Origin: Maritimibacter dapengensis
GTDB taxonomy: Bacteria > Pseudomonadota > Alphaproteobacteria > Rhodobacterales > Rhodobacteraceae
DNA: 64,000 nucleotides
Reading direction: 5' to 3'
Assembly: GCF_019218265.1 (NCBI RefSeq)
Contig: NZ_JAHUZE010000002.1
Span: 496,001-560,000 of the forward strand
The notes under the pieces were generated by a model. It saw only the letters and a list, made by a program, of their open reading frames with translations, was not told the origin of the DNA and ran no database searches. Positions 1 to 9,987 of this stretch are shown here, in pieces. The stretch's first letter is position 1; each line of letters begins with the position of its first letter. The translations under genes were made by a program, and so were the position numbers.

Positions 1-534
1 CTCGGGGGCGATGTGACGCTTGCCGCGCGTGATCTGGCGCTTTGGCAACCACCGGCAGGGCGCGGGACGCGGGAGGTCATTCACCTCGACCCGATCGAAC
101 GGCTGGACATCACCCTGATCGACGACGCCTTCAACGCCAACCCGACCTCGATGGCCGCCGCCCTCGAAGTGCTCGCGGCGACCCGTCCGACCGATGGGAT
201 CGGGCGCGTGTCGCAGGGCCGGCGCGTGGCGGTGCTGGGGGATATGCTGGAACTCGGCGCGGACGAAGTCGCGATGCACAGGGATCTCGTGACGCTCGAC
301 GCGATGGCCGACATCGACCTAGTACATTGCGCGGGACCCATGATGCGGGCGCTTTGGGAAGCCCTGCCGGCCGAGAAACAGGGCCGCTACGCCGAGAAAG
401 CCGCCGACCTTGCCGCCGAGGCGCATCACCTGATCGACGCGGGCGACGTGGTTCTGGTCAAGGGATCGAAGGGCGCAAAGGTGTCGCTCGTGGTTGACGC
501 GGTGCGAAAACTGGGCCATCGGCAGAACGCTTGA
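1..534 (+). CDS. murF: UDP-N-acetylmuramoyl-tripeptide--D-alanyl-D-alanine ligase, C-terminal part
   Basis: This is the 3' part of murF, cut by the window start; the frame is open from base 1. MurF joins D-Ala-D-Ala to UDP-MurNAc-tripeptide in the cytoplasm, the last step before the lipid-linked stage of peptidoglycan synthesis. The visible 177 residues cover the end of the central ATPase domain and the C-terminal Rossmann-like domain. The stretch IDDAFNANPTSMAAAL is the conserved Mur-ligase DxYNANP-type motif, with Phe where Tyr is usual, and VLGDMLELG is also a MurF signature. mraY follows after 18 bases, the usual dcw order. The identification is firm from motif and context; the N-terminal UDP-binding domain lies outside the window. 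Confidence 0.95.
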   Translation, partial: LGGDVTLAARDLALWQPPAGRGTREVIHLDPIERLDITLIDDAFNANPTSMAAALEVLAATRPTDGIGRVSQGRRVAVLGDMLELGADEVAMHRDLVTLDAMADIDLVHCAGPMMRALWEALPAEKQGRYAEKAADLAAEAHHLIDAGDVVLVKGSKGAKVSLVVDAVRKLGHRQNA

Positions 535-552
535 GGACAGGACAGACGTGAC

Positions 553-1641
553 ATGCTTTATTGGTTGACCGAGCTTTCGGACGGCGGGGATTTCTTCAAC
601 CTCTTCCGCTACATCACCTTCCGCGCGGGCGCGGCCTTTTTCACCGCCCTGATTTTCGGGTTCATTTTCGGGCGGCCGCTCATCAACCTGTTGAAACGGC
701 GTCAGAAACACGGCCAGCCCATTCGAGCGGACGGACCCGAAGGCCACCTTGAGACAAAGGCCGGTACGCCGACAATGGGCGGTGCCCTGATCCTTGGAGC
801 CGTGACCGCCGCGACGCTTCTGTGGGCACGCCTCGACAACGGGTTCGTCTGGGTCGTGCTCGGTGTGACGCTGAGCTACGGGTTGATCGGCTTCGTCGAT
901 GACTACAGCAAGATCACGAAGAACGACAATTATTCCGGTCTGTCCGGCAAACTGCGTCTCCTGCTCGAAACTCTGATCGCGCTGGCGGCGGTCTATGTCG
1001 TGATGCAGCTCCATCCCGACGAGCTTTCCGGGCAGTTGGCGTTTCCCTTTTTCAAGGATCTTCTCGTGGGCCTCGGTTGGTTCTTCCTGCCGGCCGGAGC
1101 CTTCGTGCTGGTCGGTGCGGCGAACTCGGTGAACCTGACGGACGGGCTCGACGGGTTGGCGATCATGCCGGTGATGATTGCTGCGGCCACATTGGGCGCC
1201 ATTGCCTATGCGGTTGGCCGGGTCGACGTGACCGAATACCTCGAGGTGCACTACGTGCCGGGTACGGGTGAATTGCTTATTTTCGCGGCCGGGCTGATCG
1301 GGGGCGGGCTTGGGTTCCTGTGGTATAACGCGCCACCCGCGGCGGTCTTCATGGGGGACACCGGGTCGCTCGCCCTTGGCGGGGCGCTCGGGTCTATCGC
1401 GGTGGCGATCAAGCACGAAATCGTGCTCGGCATCGTCGGCGGGCTTTTCGTGGTCGAAGCCTTGTCGGTCATCATTCAGGTGCTCTACTTCCGCCGGACC
1501 GGCAAGCGGGTCTTTCTGATGGCCCCGATCCACCACCATTTCGAAAAACGCGGCTGGGCCGAGCCGCAGATCGTCATCCGGTTCTGGATCATCTCACTGG
1601 TCCTCGCGCTGATCGGCCTGGCCACCCTCAAGATACGTTGA
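553..1641 (+). CDS. mraY: Phospho-N-acetylmuramoyl-pentapeptide transferase
   Basis: MraY is an integral membrane enzyme that transfers phospho-MurNAc-pentapeptide from UDP to undecaprenyl phosphate, making lipid I. The 362-residue product has the usual family length and about ten hydrophobic segments. The catalytic signatures are in place: an Asp pair in GFVDDYSK near residue 115, [10 protein letters not shown] near residue 195, [11 protein letters not shown] near residue 267, and the triple His of [12 protein letters not shown] near residue 326. The start ATG follows murF closely, so the two are probably co-transcribed. A gap of about 300 bp, unusually long for this cluster, separates it from murD. 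Confidence 0.97.
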   Translation: MLYWLTELSDGGDFFNLFRYITFRAGAAFFTALIFGFIFGRPLINLLKRRQKHGQPIRADGPEGHLETKAGTPTMGGALILGAVTAATLLWARLDNGFVWVVLGVTLSYGLIGFVDDYSKITKNDNYSGLSGKLRLLLETLIALAAVYVVMQLHPDELSGQLAFPFFKDLLVGLGWFFLPAGAFVLVGAANSVNLTDGLDGLAIMPVMIAAATLGAIAYAVGRVDVTEYLEVHYVPGTGELLIFAAGLIGGGLGFLWYNAPPAAVFMGDTGSLALGGALGSIAVAIKHEIVLGIVGGLFVVEALSVIIQVLYFRRTGKRVFLMAPIHHHFEKRGWAEPQIVIRFWIISLVLALIGLATLKIR

Positions 1642-1703
1642 CGGGACAGGAGCGCGGGGACTCTACACCCTGTCGCACTTGAAAAGCATTAACGCCGGGA
1701 TCT

Positions 1704-1721
1704 GCCCCTGAAAAACGGGGC
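1704..1721 (+). other. Small hairpin in the mraY-murD gap
   Basis: GCCCC (1704-1708) pairs with GGGGC (1717-1721) across an eight-base A-rich loop. No T-run follows, so it is at most a weak terminator or processing hairpin after mraY. The rest of the 1642-1940 gap shows no gene; its main content is the CGTATG array at 1818-1867. Confidence 0.35.
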
Positions 1722-1817
1722 GGAGGACGGGGTTCGAGGCCTGGGAAACGCATCGTTTTAGGCCCGCCTGGGCTGCTTTCCTAATGGTGCAAAGCCCGAT
1801 CACCGACCGAAAATCCA

Positions 1818-1867
1818 CGTATGTATCGCGTATGGAACACGTATGGAAAGCGTATGGCTCATGTATG
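1818..1867 (+). repeat. 11-bp phased CGTATG array upstream of murD
   Basis: CGTATG starts at 1818, 1829, 1840 and 1851, exactly 11 bp apart, and a fifth variant unit TGTATG starts at 1862. The unit consensus is CGTATGGAANR. The array ends 73 bp before the murD start codon. A second array with the same hexamer, period and orientation lies at 35587-35625. Direct repeats at 11 bp place each unit on the same DNA face, as in sites for OmpR/PhoB-type regulators. The binding protein is unknown, and a role in the murD promoter is inference. Confidence 0.85.
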
Positions 1868-1940
1868 TGCAGAACCACGCCCTCTGGTCTTCGTCCGCCC
1901 CCCGCGTTACGACAATTCCCGAACGGCAAGGAGCTTGAGC

Positions 1941-3338
1941 ATGATCCCGGTGCGAGGGTTTGAAGGGGCGAAGATCGCGGTCTTGGGGCTTGGCCGCTCC
2001 GGGCTCGCGACGGCGAAGGCGCTCGAGGCGGGCGGGGCCGAGGCGCTGTGCTGGGACGACGGGGCCGAAGCGCGGGCACGGGCCGAGGCGGCGGGGCTGA
2101 CCCTGCACGACCTGACCCGGCGCGAGGCGTTTCAGGGCGTCGCGGCGCTCATCACCAGCCCGGGCATCCCGCATCTCTACCCGACCACCAACCCGCATAT
2201 CGCCCGCGCCTATGCCGAGGGCATCCCGGTGGACAACGACATCGGTCTGTTCTTCGCCTCGTTCGGGGCGGGAGACTGGATCACCTTCGACGAGCCGCCC
2301 CGCGTGGTCGCCGTCACCGGGTCGAACGGCAAATCCACGACCTCGGCACTGATCCATCATGTCCTGAGCGAAGCCGGAAAACCGGTGCAACTCGCGGGCA
2401 ATATCGGGCGCGGAGTGCTGGATATCGACCCGCCGGTGAATGGCGAGATCGTGGTGCTGGAACTCTCCAGCTACCAGACCGAGTTGGCCCGCGCTCTGAC
2501 GCCCGACGTGGCCGTGTTCACCAACCTGTCGCCCGATCACCTCGACCGGCACGGCGGGCCCGGCGGGTATTTCGCGGCCAAGCGCCGGCTTTTTGCCGAG
2601 GGCGGGCCGGATCGCGCGGTGATCGGTGTGGACGAACCGGAGGGCTTGTTCCTTGCCGGGCAACTGGCCGAAGGCCCGGGGGACGACCGGGTGATCCGCG
2701 TCTCGGTCGAGCAGAAGCTGTCCGGCCCCGGCTGGCTGGTCTTCGCGCGCAAAGGGTTTCTGTCGGAGAGCCGCAAGGGCCGGCAGGTCGGCAGCATCGA
2801 CCTGCGCGACATCAAGGGGCTGCCGGGCGCGCACAATCACCAGAACGCCTGCGCCGCCTATGCCGTCTGCCGCACGCTGGGCCTGTCGCCCAAGGTGATC
2901 GAAGCGGGGTTCCAGAGCTATCCCGGCCTGCCGCATCGCAGCCAGATCATCGCCGAGAAAGATGGCGTGACCTTCGTGAACGATTCCAAGGCGACCAATG
3001 TGGACGCCGCGCTCATGGCGCTTCTGGCGTTCCGCAACATCCGCTGGATCGTCGGCGGGCTTCAGAAGGATGGCGGGCTCGAGGGGCTTTCGGAAGGGCT
3101 GGGCCATGTCGCGAAAGCCTATGTCATCGGGCGCGAGGCCGAAGCCTTTGCGCGCGATCTGGGCGATGTCGAGGCGGAGGTCTGCACCACGATGGAGACC
3201 GCCGTCGCGCGCGCGATGGCCGAGGCGCAGCCGGGCGACACGGTGCTTCTCGCGCCTGCAGCGGCGAGTTTCGATCAATACGACAATTTCGAGAAGCGAG
3301 GCGAGGATTTCATGGCCTGCGTGAAAGCCGCCTTGTGA
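1941..3338 (+). CDS. murD: UDP-N-acetylmuramoylalanine--D-glutamate ligase
   Basis: MurD adds D-Glu to UDP-MurNAc-L-Ala in the cytoplasm. The 465-residue product has the family length: an N-terminal UDP-binding domain opening with [17 protein letters not shown], a P-loop TGSNGKSTT near residue 127, LELSSYQTE, and a C-terminal domain with VNDSKATN. The ATG at 1941 is chosen because AAGGAG lies 8 bases upstream. ATG codons at 1821 and 1857 in the same frame fall inside or next to the CGTATG array and would give a low-complexity N-terminal extension, so they are rejected. The stop overlaps the next gene's GTG by four bases, implying translational coupling. The long leader with a repeat array suggests a separate promoter here. 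Confidence 0.96.
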   Translation: MIPVRGFEGAKIAVLGLGRSGLATAKALEAGGAEALCWDDGAEARARAEAAGLTLHDLTRREAFQGVAALITSPGIPHLYPTTNPHIARAYAEGIPVDNDIGLFFASFGAGDWITFDEPPRVVAVTGSNGKSTTSALIHHVLSEAGKPVQLAGNIGRGVLDIDPPVNGEIVVLELSSYQTELARALTPDVAVFTNLSPDHLDRHGGPGGYFAAKRRLFAEGGPDRAVIGVDEPEGLFLAGQLAEGPGDDRVIRVSVEQKLSGPGWLVFARKGFLSESRKGRQVGSIDLRDIKGLPGAHNHQNACAAYAVCRTLGLSPKVIEAGFQSYPGLPHRSQIIAEKDGVTFVNDSKATNVDAALMALLAFRNIRWIVGGLQKDGGLEGLSEGLGHVAKAYVIGREAEAFARDLGDVEAEVCTTMETAVARAMAEAQPGDTVLLAPAAASFDQYDNFEKRGEDFMACVKAAL

Positions 3339-4273
3339 GCCATGGGATCGAGCATCGGGTAGGATACGGCATCGCGCTCAAGGTGGGGGCGGTGCTGTCC
3401 TTCACGATCATGGGCGCGTTGATCAAGGCGACGGGATCGCGCGTTCCGACCGGGGAGGTGGTGTTTTTCCGGTCCTTCTTCGCCGTGCCGGTGCTTGTGG
3501 GCTACCTCGCCTATATCGGTCAGTTGCACGAGGGCGTGCGCACCGACAGGTTCCTGGGTCACATGTGGCGCGGCGTGATCGGGACGACGGCGATGGGGCT
3601 GATGTTCACCGCGCTGTCGCTCCTGCCTCTGCCGGAAGTCACGGCGCTTCAATACGCGACGCCGCTGTTCATCACGATCCTCGCCGCGATCATGCTGGGC
3701 GAACGGGTGCGTCTGTTTCGCATTTCGGCGGTGCTGCTGGGGCTGATCGGCGTGACGGTCGTGCTCTATCCGCGGTTGACCTCGCTGGGGAGCGAGATCG
3801 GCCATCTCGAAGCGATCGGCGCGCTGGTCATGCTCGGCTCGACGCTCGCGGCGGCGCTGGCGCAGGTGCAGGTGCGCAACCTCGTGGCGACGGAACGACC
3901 CGCGACGGTCGCGCTCTACTTCTCGTTCTCCTCGACGCTTCTCAGCCTGCTGACCCTGCCGTTCGGCTGGGTCGTGCCGGGGGTTCAGGACGCGACGCTT
4001 CTGATCCTGTGCGGGCTCGTCGGGGGGGCCGGGCAGGGGATGTTGTCGACCTCTTACCGCTACGCGCCGGCCAGCGTGGTGGCGCCGTTCGATTACGCGT
4101 CGATCTTCTTCGCGACAGCGATCGGGATGGTGTTCTTCGACGAAGTGCCCACCTCGACGACGCTTCTCGGTGCGGCCATCGTCATCGCGGCGGGCATTCT
4201 CATCATCTGGCGCGAGCGGCAACTGGGGCTGAACCGGTCGAAGTCGAAAGGGTTCAAGCAACCGCCCGCCTGA
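3335..4273 (+). CDS. DMT-superfamily (EamA) transporter
   Basis: The product has 312 residues and about ten predicted membrane segments in two homologous halves, the EamA drug/metabolite transporter layout. Motifs such as ALQYATPLF and the acidic-Arg ending of the first half (MLGERVRLF) fit the family. The substrate cannot be told from sequence. The start is the GTG at 3335, which overlaps the murD stop as GTGA; the nearby ATG at 3342 is out of frame, and the next in-frame ATG would delete the first membrane segment. Translation is therefore likely coupled to murD, although DMT exporters are not core dcw genes. The C terminus is short, basic and cytoplasmic. Confidence 0.85.
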   Translation: MSHGIEHRVGYGIALKVGAVLSFTIMGALIKATGSRVPTGEVVFFRSFFAVPVLVGYLAYIGQLHEGVRTDRFLGHMWRGVIGTTAMGLMFTALSLLPLPEVTALQYATPLFITILAAIMLGERVRLFRISAVLLGLIGVTVVLYPRLTSLGSEIGHLEAIGALVMLGSTLAAALAQVQVRNLVATERPATVALYFSFSSTLLSLLTLPFGWVVPGVQDATLLILCGLVGGAGQGMLSTSYRYAPASVVAPFDYASIFFATAIGMVFFDEVPTSTTLLGAAIVIAAGILIIWRERQLGLNRSKSKGFKQPPA

Positions 4274-4338
4274 TCGGAGCGCGCTGGCGCGCGCGCATGA
4301 TGTGCGCGGCCCCGCCTGCGGCGGGTCCACGCGGATTT

Positions 4339-4401
4339 GCATATTTGGGGCACGATGAAACGGGGCGCAGGTCTTCGTCTTTCATCGTGCCAAAAATATG
4401 C
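4339..4401 (+). repeat. Long imperfect inverted repeat plus adjacent hairpins
   Basis: Bases 4339-4360 and 4380-4401 form 22-base arms with two mismatches and a 19-base loop. The arm contains TTTCATCGTGCC and an A-rich AAATATGC end, related to the TTCATCGTTTC elements near 10246, 22697 and 27981. It is flanked by a CCCGCC-tgc-GGCGGG hairpin (4311-4325) and by a perfect GCGGACGC/GCGTCCGC hairpin (4407-4425, loop GAA). The cluster lies between the DMT transporter and ftsW and probably acts as a transcript end or processing structure. There is no T-run, so simple intrinsic termination is unproven. Confidence 0.75.
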
Positions 4402-4536
4402 ACACCGCGGACGCGAAGCGTCCGCATTCCTTCCGGGGAGCGGGCGTGGAAGTTCTTTCCCCGCGGCGGTTTTCCCGCTATGCTGGATCCAGACCCGGAC
4501 AACCGGGCGTTTTGAGGCAGTTTCAGGCGGTTCATC

Positions 4537-5706
4537 ATGACCGAAATGGTTTACGGCGCAGTTCGTCAGCCGGGGCGGGATCCCATCCTTCCACGTTGGT
4601 GGCGCACGATCGACAAATGGTCGGTTTCCAGCATTCTCCTTCTGTTCGCGATCGGCATTCTTTTGGGCCTTGCAGCCAGCCCGCCGCTTGCCGAGCGCAA
4701 CGGGTTGCACCCGTTCTACTACGTCGAGCGCCAGATCGTGTTCGGGGTCATGGCTTTCATGGTCATGTTCGCGATGACGATGATGTCGCCCAAGATGGTG
4801 CGACGTCTTGGCGTTCTGGGGTTCATCGTGGCGTTCGCGGCCATCTGCGCGCTTCCATGGCTCGGGACCGATTTCGGCAAGGGCGCGGTCCGGTGGTATT
4901 CGCTGGGGTTCGCGAGCCTTCAGCCGTCCGAGTTTCTCAAGCCCTTCTATGTCGTTGTCGCCGCGTGGCTCATGGCTGCGAGCGACGAGATTCAGGGGCC
5001 GCCGGGCAAATCGATGTCGCTGATCCTGACGCTGATCATCGTCGGGTTTCTCGCCATGCAGCCGGATTTCGGTCAATCGGCGCTGGTTCTGTTCGGTTGG
5101 GGCGTGATGTATTTCCTCGCCGGTGCGCCCTATATCCTGATCGTGGGGGTCGCGGCGCTCGTCGTGGGGGCCGGGTTCCTCGCCTATGAGAATTCCGAGC
5201 ACTTCGCGCGCCGGATCGACGGGTTCCTGAACCCCGAAGTCGATCCGACGACCCAGATCGGCTATGCCACCAACGCGATCCGCGAGGGTGGGTTCTTCGG
5301 GGTCGGCGTGGGCGAGGGGCAGGTGAAGTGGAGCCTGCCGGACGCGCACACCGATTTCATCATCGCAGTGGCGGCCGAGGAATACGGCCTCGTCCTCGTG
5401 CTCGTGATCCTTGCGCTTTATGCGACGATCGTCGTGCGGTCGTTCCTCCGGCTGGTTCACGAGCGCGACACCTTCACCCGGCTCGCAGGCACCGGGCTTG
5501 CGGCCATGTTCGGCGTGCAGGCGCTCATCAACATGGGCGTGGCGGTGCGGCTCTTGCCCGCGAAGGGCATGACGCTACCTTTCGTGAGCTACGGGGGCTC
5601 GTCGCTCATTGCGATGGGGCTGTCGGTGGGGATGCTGATCGCGTTCACGCGCACGCGGCCCCAGGGCAAGTTCGAGGATTACCTGACCCAACGGGGACAT
5701 AGATGA
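4537..5706 (+). CDS. ftsW: Lipid II polymerase of the divisome, FtsW (SEDS family)
   Basis: FtsW is the septal SEDS glycosyltransferase that polymerises lipid II at the division site with FtsI. The 389-residue protein starts with a cytoplasmic segment of about 30 residues, followed by about ten membrane segments. SEDS landmarks include [21 protein letters not shown] with the catalytic Asp region, and the C-terminal [13 protein letters not shown]. The last four bases overlap the murG start (ATGA), so the two are probably translated together. No strong ribosome-binding site is visible before the ATG. Confidence 0.96.
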   Translation: MTEMVYGAVRQPGRDPILPRWWRTIDKWSVSSILLLFAIGILLGLAASPPLAERNGLHPFYYVERQIVFGVMAFMVMFAMTMMSPKMVRRLGVLGFIVAFAAICALPWLGTDFGKGAVRWYSLGFASLQPSEFLKPFYVVVAAWLMAASDEIQGPPGKSMSLILTLIIVGFLAMQPDFGQSALVLFGWGVMYFLAGAPYILIVGVAALVVGAGFLAYENSEHFARRIDGFLNPEVDPTTQIGYATNAIREGGFFGVGVGEGQVKWSLPDAHTDFIIAVAAEEYGLVLVLVILALYATIVVRSFLRLVHERDTFTRLAGTGLAAMFGVQALINMGVAVRLLPAKGMTLPFVSYGGSSLIAMGLSVGMLIAFTRTRPQGKFEDYLTQRGHR

Positions 5707-6803
5707 CAGACAAGACGCCGCTCCTCGTGATCGCGGCGGGTGGAACCGGGGGGCACATGTTCCCTGCACAGGCGCTCGCCGAGGAAATGCTGGTGCGCGG
5801 ATGGCGCGTGAAGCTTTCGACGGATGCGCGGGGTGCGCGTTATGCGGGTGGCTTTCCAGGTGCGGTGACGATCGAGGAACGGTCTTCGGCCACGCCCTCA
5901 CGGGGCGGGCCGTTCACGAAACTGGCGGTGCCGTTCCGGGTGTTCGGAGGGATTGTCGCGGCCACCGTTCGGATGCTGATCGAGCGTCCGCGTGCGGTTG
6001 TCGGGTTCGGCGGCTATCCGACCATTCCGGCGCTCAGCGCGGCGTGGATGCTGGGCGTGCCGCGGATGATCCATGAACAGAATGGCGTTCTTGGCCGGGT
6101 GAACCGCGTCTTTGCGAAACGCGTGGATACCATCGCCTGTGGCACCTGGCCCACCGAGCTGCCCGGCGGTGTCGAGGGGGTTCACGTCGGAAACCCGGTG
6201 CGCGCCGCGATCCGGGAACGGGCCGGGGCAGGCTACATCCCGCCCGGCGAATACCCGATGTCGATCCTGATGATCGGCGGCAGCCAGGGCGCGCGCGCCT
6301 TGTCGGACAATGTGCCCGCCGCCATCGCGGGATTGCCGGAGGCGCTCAAGCGGCATCTTTCGGTCAGCCACCAGGCGCGGCCCGAGGATCTGGACCGCGT
6401 GGCCGGTTTCTATGAGAGCCACGGCATTCGCGCCGACGTGCAGCCTTTCTTCGACGATGTTCCCAAGCGGCTGGCAGAGGCGCAGCTTCTGATTTCGCGG
6501 GCCGGGGCCTCCACGCTTGCCGATGCCACCGTGATCGGTCGCCCCGCGATCCTCGTCCCGTACCCATACGCCACCGCCGACCACCAGAGCGCCAATGCAC
6601 GCGGCGTGTCGGAGGCGGGCGGCGCGATCCTGATCCCGGAAAGCCGGCTATCCCCCGAGGTTCTGGCCGAACAGATCCTCGCGGTCATGGACAATCCGGA
6701 CGGAGCCATGCAAATGGCGCGGGCGAGCCTGTCGGTGGGCAAACCGGGCGCGGCGCAGACCTTGGCCGACATGGTCGAGGCGTTGGGACAGAAGACAAGC
6801 TAG
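5703..6803 (+). CDS. murG: UDP-GlcNAc--lipid I N-acetylglucosaminyltransferase
   Basis: MurG is a peripheral membrane GT-B enzyme that adds GlcNAc to lipid I, giving lipid II. The 366-residue protein carries the N-terminal glycine-rich loop [10 protein letters not shown] near residue 13, [14 protein letters not shown], the second glycine loop GGSQGARAL, and the donor-binding segment [11 protein letters not shown] with [10 protein letters not shown]. All are standard MurG signatures, and the length is normal. The start overlaps the ftsW stop by four bases. murC follows after ten bases, so ftsW-murG-murC read as one transcription unit. Confidence 0.97.
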   Translation: MTDKTPLLVIAAGGTGGHMFPAQALAEEMLVRGWRVKLSTDARGARYAGGFPGAVTIEERSSATPSRGGPFTKLAVPFRVFGGIVAATVRMLIERPRAVVGFGGYPTIPALSAAWMLGVPRMIHEQNGVLGRVNRVFAKRVDTIACGTWPTELPGGVEGVHVGNPVRAAIRERAGAGYIPPGEYPMSILMIGGSQGARALSDNVPAAIAGLPEALKRHLSVSHQARPEDLDRVAGFYESHGIRADVQPFFDDVPKRLAEAQLLISRAGASTLADATVIGRPAILVPYPYATADHQSANARGVSEAGGAILIPESRLSPEVLAEQILAVMDNPDGAMQMARASLSVGKPGAAQTLADMVEALGQKTS

Positions 6804-6813
6804 GGACGGACAG

Positions 6814-8205
6814 ATGAGTGCAGCGGCGACGAAACTCCCCACCGAGATGGGGGCGATCCACTTTGTCGGGATCGGCGGGATCGGTATGTCGGGCATCGCG
6901 GAGGTGCTTCTGAACCACGGATACCGGGTGCAAGGGTCGGACCTGAAAGCCTCGCCCATCACCGAGCGGCTGGCAGGGCTTGGGGCCGAGATTTTCGTGG
7001 GCCAGAAGGCCGAGAACCTCGAGAACGCCGAGGTCGTGGTGATTTCCTCGGCGATCAAGCCGGGCAACCCGGAACTCGACACCGCCCGCGCCCGAGGCCT
7101 GCCGGTCGTGCGCCGGGCCGAGATGCTGGCCGAACTCATGCGATTGAAGTCGAACATCGCCGTCGCAGGCACCCACGGCAAGACGACGACGACCACGCTG
7201 GTCGCCGAATTGCTCGTCGCGGGGGGGATCGACCCCACCGTCATCAACGGCGGGATCATCCACGCCTACGGCTCGAACGCCCGGATGGGGCAGGGCGAGT
7301 GGATGGTGGTCGAGGCCGACGAAAGCGACGGCACCTTCAACCGCCTCCCCGCCACCATTGCGATCGTGACGAATATCGACCCGGAGCATATGGACCACTG
7401 GGGCACCGAAGAGGCGCTGCACAAGGGCTTCTACGATTTCGTGTCGAACATCCCGTTTTATGGCCTCGCCGTGTGCTGCACCGACGATGCGGACGTGCAG
7501 ACGCTGGTCGGAAAGATTTCGGACCGCCGCGTCGTGACCTTCGGCTTCAACGCGCAGGCCGACGTGCGCGCGGTGAACCTCACCTACAAGGCCGGCATCG
7601 CGCAGTTCGACATCGTGCTCCCCGACCTGACCATCGAGGGCTGCACGCTCCCCATGCCAGGAGACCATAACGTGTCGAACGCGCTGGCGGCGGTTGCGGT
7701 GGCCCGCCACCTCGGCATGAAAGGCGAGGAGATCAAGGCGGCGCTCGCGGCGTTCGGCGGCGTCAACCGCCGCTTCACCCGGGTTGGCGAATGGAACGGC
7801 GTGCCGATCATCGACGATTACGGCCACCACCCGGTGGAAATCGCCGCCGTGCTGAAAGCCGCGCGTCAGGCCGTGGAGGGCCGGGTGATCGCCGTCCACC
7901 AGCCCCACCGCTACACGCGGCTGCACACGCTGTTCGAAGATTTCTGCACCTGCTTCAACGAGGCCGACGTGGTGGGCATCGCCGATGTCTATTCGGCAGG
8001 CGAAGACCCGATCGAAGGCGCCTCGCGCGATGACCTCGTGGCCGGGCTGACCGCCCACGGCCACCGCCACGCGCAGGCGGTCGGCTCGGAAGACGAGCTC
8101 GTGGCCCTCGTGCGCGACACGGCGAGGGAGGGCGACATCGTCGTCTGCCTCGGCGCAGGGACGATCAGCACATGGGCCCGGGGGCTGGAGGCGAAGTTGG
8201 GGTGA
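6814..8205 (+). CDS. murC: UDP-N-acetylmuramate--L-alanine ligase
   Basis: MurC adds L-Ala to UDP-MurNAc and opens the cytoplasmic Mur ligase series. The 463-residue product shows the N-terminal [15 protein letters not shown] loop that binds the UDP substrate, the P-loop GTHGKTTTT near residue 120, EADESDGTF in the catalytic centre, and the C-terminal [10 protein letters not shown] and HQPHRYTR motifs. The length is typical. It lies ten bases after murG. The following gap of about 100 bp leads to genes unrelated to the cell wall, so the transcript may pause or restart there. Confidence 0.97.
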   Translation: MSAAATKLPTEMGAIHFVGIGGIGMSGIAEVLLNHGYRVQGSDLKASPITERLAGLGAEIFVGQKAENLENAEVVVISSAIKPGNPELDTARARGLPVVRRAEMLAELMRLKSNIAVAGTHGKTTTTTLVAELLVAGGIDPTVINGGIIHAYGSNARMGQGEWMVVEADESDGTFNRLPATIAIVTNIDPEHMDHWGTEEALHKGFYDFVSNIPFYGLAVCCTDDADVQTLVGKISDRRVVTFGFNAQADVRAVNLTYKAGIAQFDIVLPDLTIEGCTLPMPGDHNVSNALAAVAVARHLGMKGEEIKAALAAFGGVNRRFTRVGEWNGVPIIDDYGHHPVEIAAVLKAARQAVEGRVIAVHQPHRYTRLHTLFEDFCTCFNEADVVGIADVYSAGEDPIEGASRDDLVAGLTAHGHRHAQAVGSEDELVALVRDTAREGDIVVCLGAGTISTWARGLEAKLG

Positions 8206-8306
8206 GGTGGGGCGCACTCACCCTGCGGGCAACGTCCGGCAAACCATCCCTTGACCCCATCCCCCCAATCCCCGACGATCCGCCACACGCTTTGGGAGGA
8301 GCCGTC

Positions 8307-8753
8307 ATGACCATCACCAAGCCCCGTGTGCGGGAGTTGTCCCGCTATGATTTCCCGGACCTCCACGCGCTTTTGTCCGTCCTGTCGGATCAGAAAGTGC
8401 CGGAAGGGTCCGAGGGCGAGGCGATCCTCTATGAGATCCTCGCGATGCCCGGCACCTCGCTTTTCGGGGCGGAATGCGAGGGCAAGATCGTGGCGACCGC
8501 GATGATGTCGGTGCTTCCGAACCTCACCTTCGGGGGCCGGCCTCTGGCGCGGATCGAGAATGTGGTGACCTTGCCGGACTACAGGGGCCGTGGGTTCGCC
8601 TCGGCGGTGATGGAAGCGGCCATCGACAAGGCCAAGGCCAAGAACTGCGCGGATATTTCGCTGCTCTCGCCCAAGTCTCTCCATGCCGAGGGGTTCTACC
8701 GCAAACTCGGGTTTCAGGACGATACGGTCGGGCTGCACCTTTCCATAGGTTGA
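8307..8753 (+). CDS. GNAT-family N-acetyltransferase
   Basis: A 148-residue protein of the GCN5-related acetyltransferase fold, using acetyl-CoA on an unknown amine. Motif A is visible as NVVTLPDYRGRGFASAVME, where the RGRGFA loop binds the CoA pyrophosphate, followed by the helix AIDKAKAKNC. Motif B is represented by FYRKLGFQ near the C terminus. The ATG at 8307 is preceded by GGGAGGA, a strong ribosome-binding site; longer readings into murC lack one. It sits between murC and an APC permease inside the dcw cluster, and nothing ties its substrate to peptidoglycan. Confidence 0.85.
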   Translation: MTITKPRVRELSRYDFPDLHALLSVLSDQKVPEGSEGEAILYEILAMPGTSLFGAECEGKIVATAMMSVLPNLTFGGRPLARIENVVTLPDYRGRGFASAVMEAAIDKAKAKNCADISLLSPKSLHAEGFYRKLGFQDDTVGLHLSIG

Positions 8754-8796
8754 CCGCGCCCGCGCATGCGCACAATCTGCCGGCGGGCAGGGTGTT

Positions 8797-9987
8797 ATGG
8801 CTGACACATTATCGAAACGATTGTCGACCGGATTGCTGACCGCCTATGGCGTGGGCATCATGGTCGGGGCGGGCATCTACGTGCTCGTGGGTTATGCGGC
8901 GGGCGCGGCGGGCGTCTGGGCGCCGCTTGCGTTTCTGGTCGCGGGGCTGGTGGCGGTGCCCTCGGCGCTGTCCTTCGCGGAATTGTCCTCACGCATCCCC
9001 GAAGCGGCGGGCGACAGCGCCTACGTTGAACATGGGCTGCGCGCCCATTGGCTCGCCATGCTGGTCGGGTTCATCAACATCGCGGCAGGCGTCATCGGGG
9101 GCGCGGCGGTGCTGCGCGGAGGCGTCGGATATCTCACGGCGCTGGTCCCGGTCGACCCGATGGCCGCCATGATTGCGCTCGGCGTGGGGCTGACCCTGAT
9201 CGCGGTCGTCGGCGTGGTCGAAAGCCTCGCCTTTGCCGCGATCCTGACGGCGGTCGAAGTGGTCGGCCTGCTGCTCGTCGTGGGCGCAGGGTTCTCGGCC
9301 CCGGCCACGCTCGATTGGTCGGCTCCCGTGTCGCTTCACGTACCGGGGGTCTTCGCCGCCGCGATCTTCGCGTTCTTCGCCTTTCTCGGATTCGACGACC
9401 TCGTGAACATGGCCGAGGAAGCCCGCGATCCGGCGCGCCAGATGCCGCGCGCGATCCTGTGGTCTCTCGCGATCACCTCGGTGCTCTATGCGGTGGTGAC
9501 ACTGGCGGCGGTGCGCGCGGTGCCCTTGGCCGATCTCGCCGCATCCGAGCGCCCGCTTGCGCTTGTCTGGTCGGCAGCGACCGGGACGCCCGCGCATTTC
9601 CTGTCGTCCATCGCGGTGGCGGCGGCGCTCAACGGGGTTCTGGCGCAGGTGGTCATGGCCGCCCGGGTGCTCTTCGGACTGGGACGGCGGTCGGCGGCGC
9701 TGGCGGTCTTCCACCATGCCCACCCCCGCTTCGCCACCCCGGTGCTCGCCACGCTGCTGACCGGGGCCGCAACGGTCGGTGCCGCGCTCGCCCTGCCGGT
9801 GGCGCTTCTGGCCGAATACACGACCATCGCGCTCCTGGTGGTCTTCACCATCGTCAATGCCGCCCTCATCGGTGTGAAACGCCTGCCGGACCCGTCGCCC
9901 TTCTCGGTCCCCGCCATTGTCCCGTGGCTTGGCATCCTCGGATCGGTTATGCTCTTCGTCGTCAATATCCAGGAGCTTCTGCCATGA
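8797..9987 (+). CDS. APC-superfamily amino acid/polyamine permease
   Basis: The 396-residue product is strongly hydrophobic with about twelve membrane segments. The first helix carries [13 protein letters not shown], matching the conserved APC substrate and cation binding helix, and [19 protein letters not shown] matches the segment after the fifth to sixth helix typical of the family. The likely substrate is an amino acid or amine, not further resolvable. Length is slightly short compared with many APC proteins (about 430-480). Its stop overlaps the DUF2484 start by four bases (ATGA). The position between murC and murB is an interposition in the usual Mur/Fts order. Confidence 0.85.
   Translation: MADTLSKRLSTGLLTAYGVGIMVGAGIYVLVGYAAGAAGVWAPLAFLVAGLVAVPSALSFAELSSRIPEAAGDSAYVEHGLRAHWLAMLVGFINIAAGVIGGAAVLRGGVGYLTALVPVDPMAAMIALGVGLTLIAVVGVVESLAFAAILTAVEVVGLLLVVGAGFSAPATLDWSAPVSLHVPGVFAAAIFAFFAFLGFDDLVNMAEEARDPARQMPRAILWSLAITSVLYAVVTLAAVRAVPLADLAASERPLALVWSAATGTPAHFLSSIAVAAALNGVLAQVVMAARVLFGLGRRSAALAVFHHAHPRFATPVLATLLTGAATVGAALALPVALLAEYTTIALLVVFTIVNAALIGVKRLPDPSPFSVPAIVPWLGILGSVMLFVVNIQELLP

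Noticed and set aside
1818-1867. CRISPR-like or microsatellite array
   Set aside because: The repeat unit is only 11 bp with no unique long spacers, and a second array shares its sequence; this fits protein-binding sites better.
1821-1940. N-terminal extension of murD starting at ATG codons in or near the CGTATG array
   Set aside because: The extension has no conserved MurD sequence and no ribosome-binding site, whereas the ATG at 1941 follows AAGGAG and gives the family N terminus.
4339-4401. Terminal inverted repeats of a small mobile element
   Set aside because: The arms are only 19 bases apart with no transposase or target duplication; a hairpin role is simpler.
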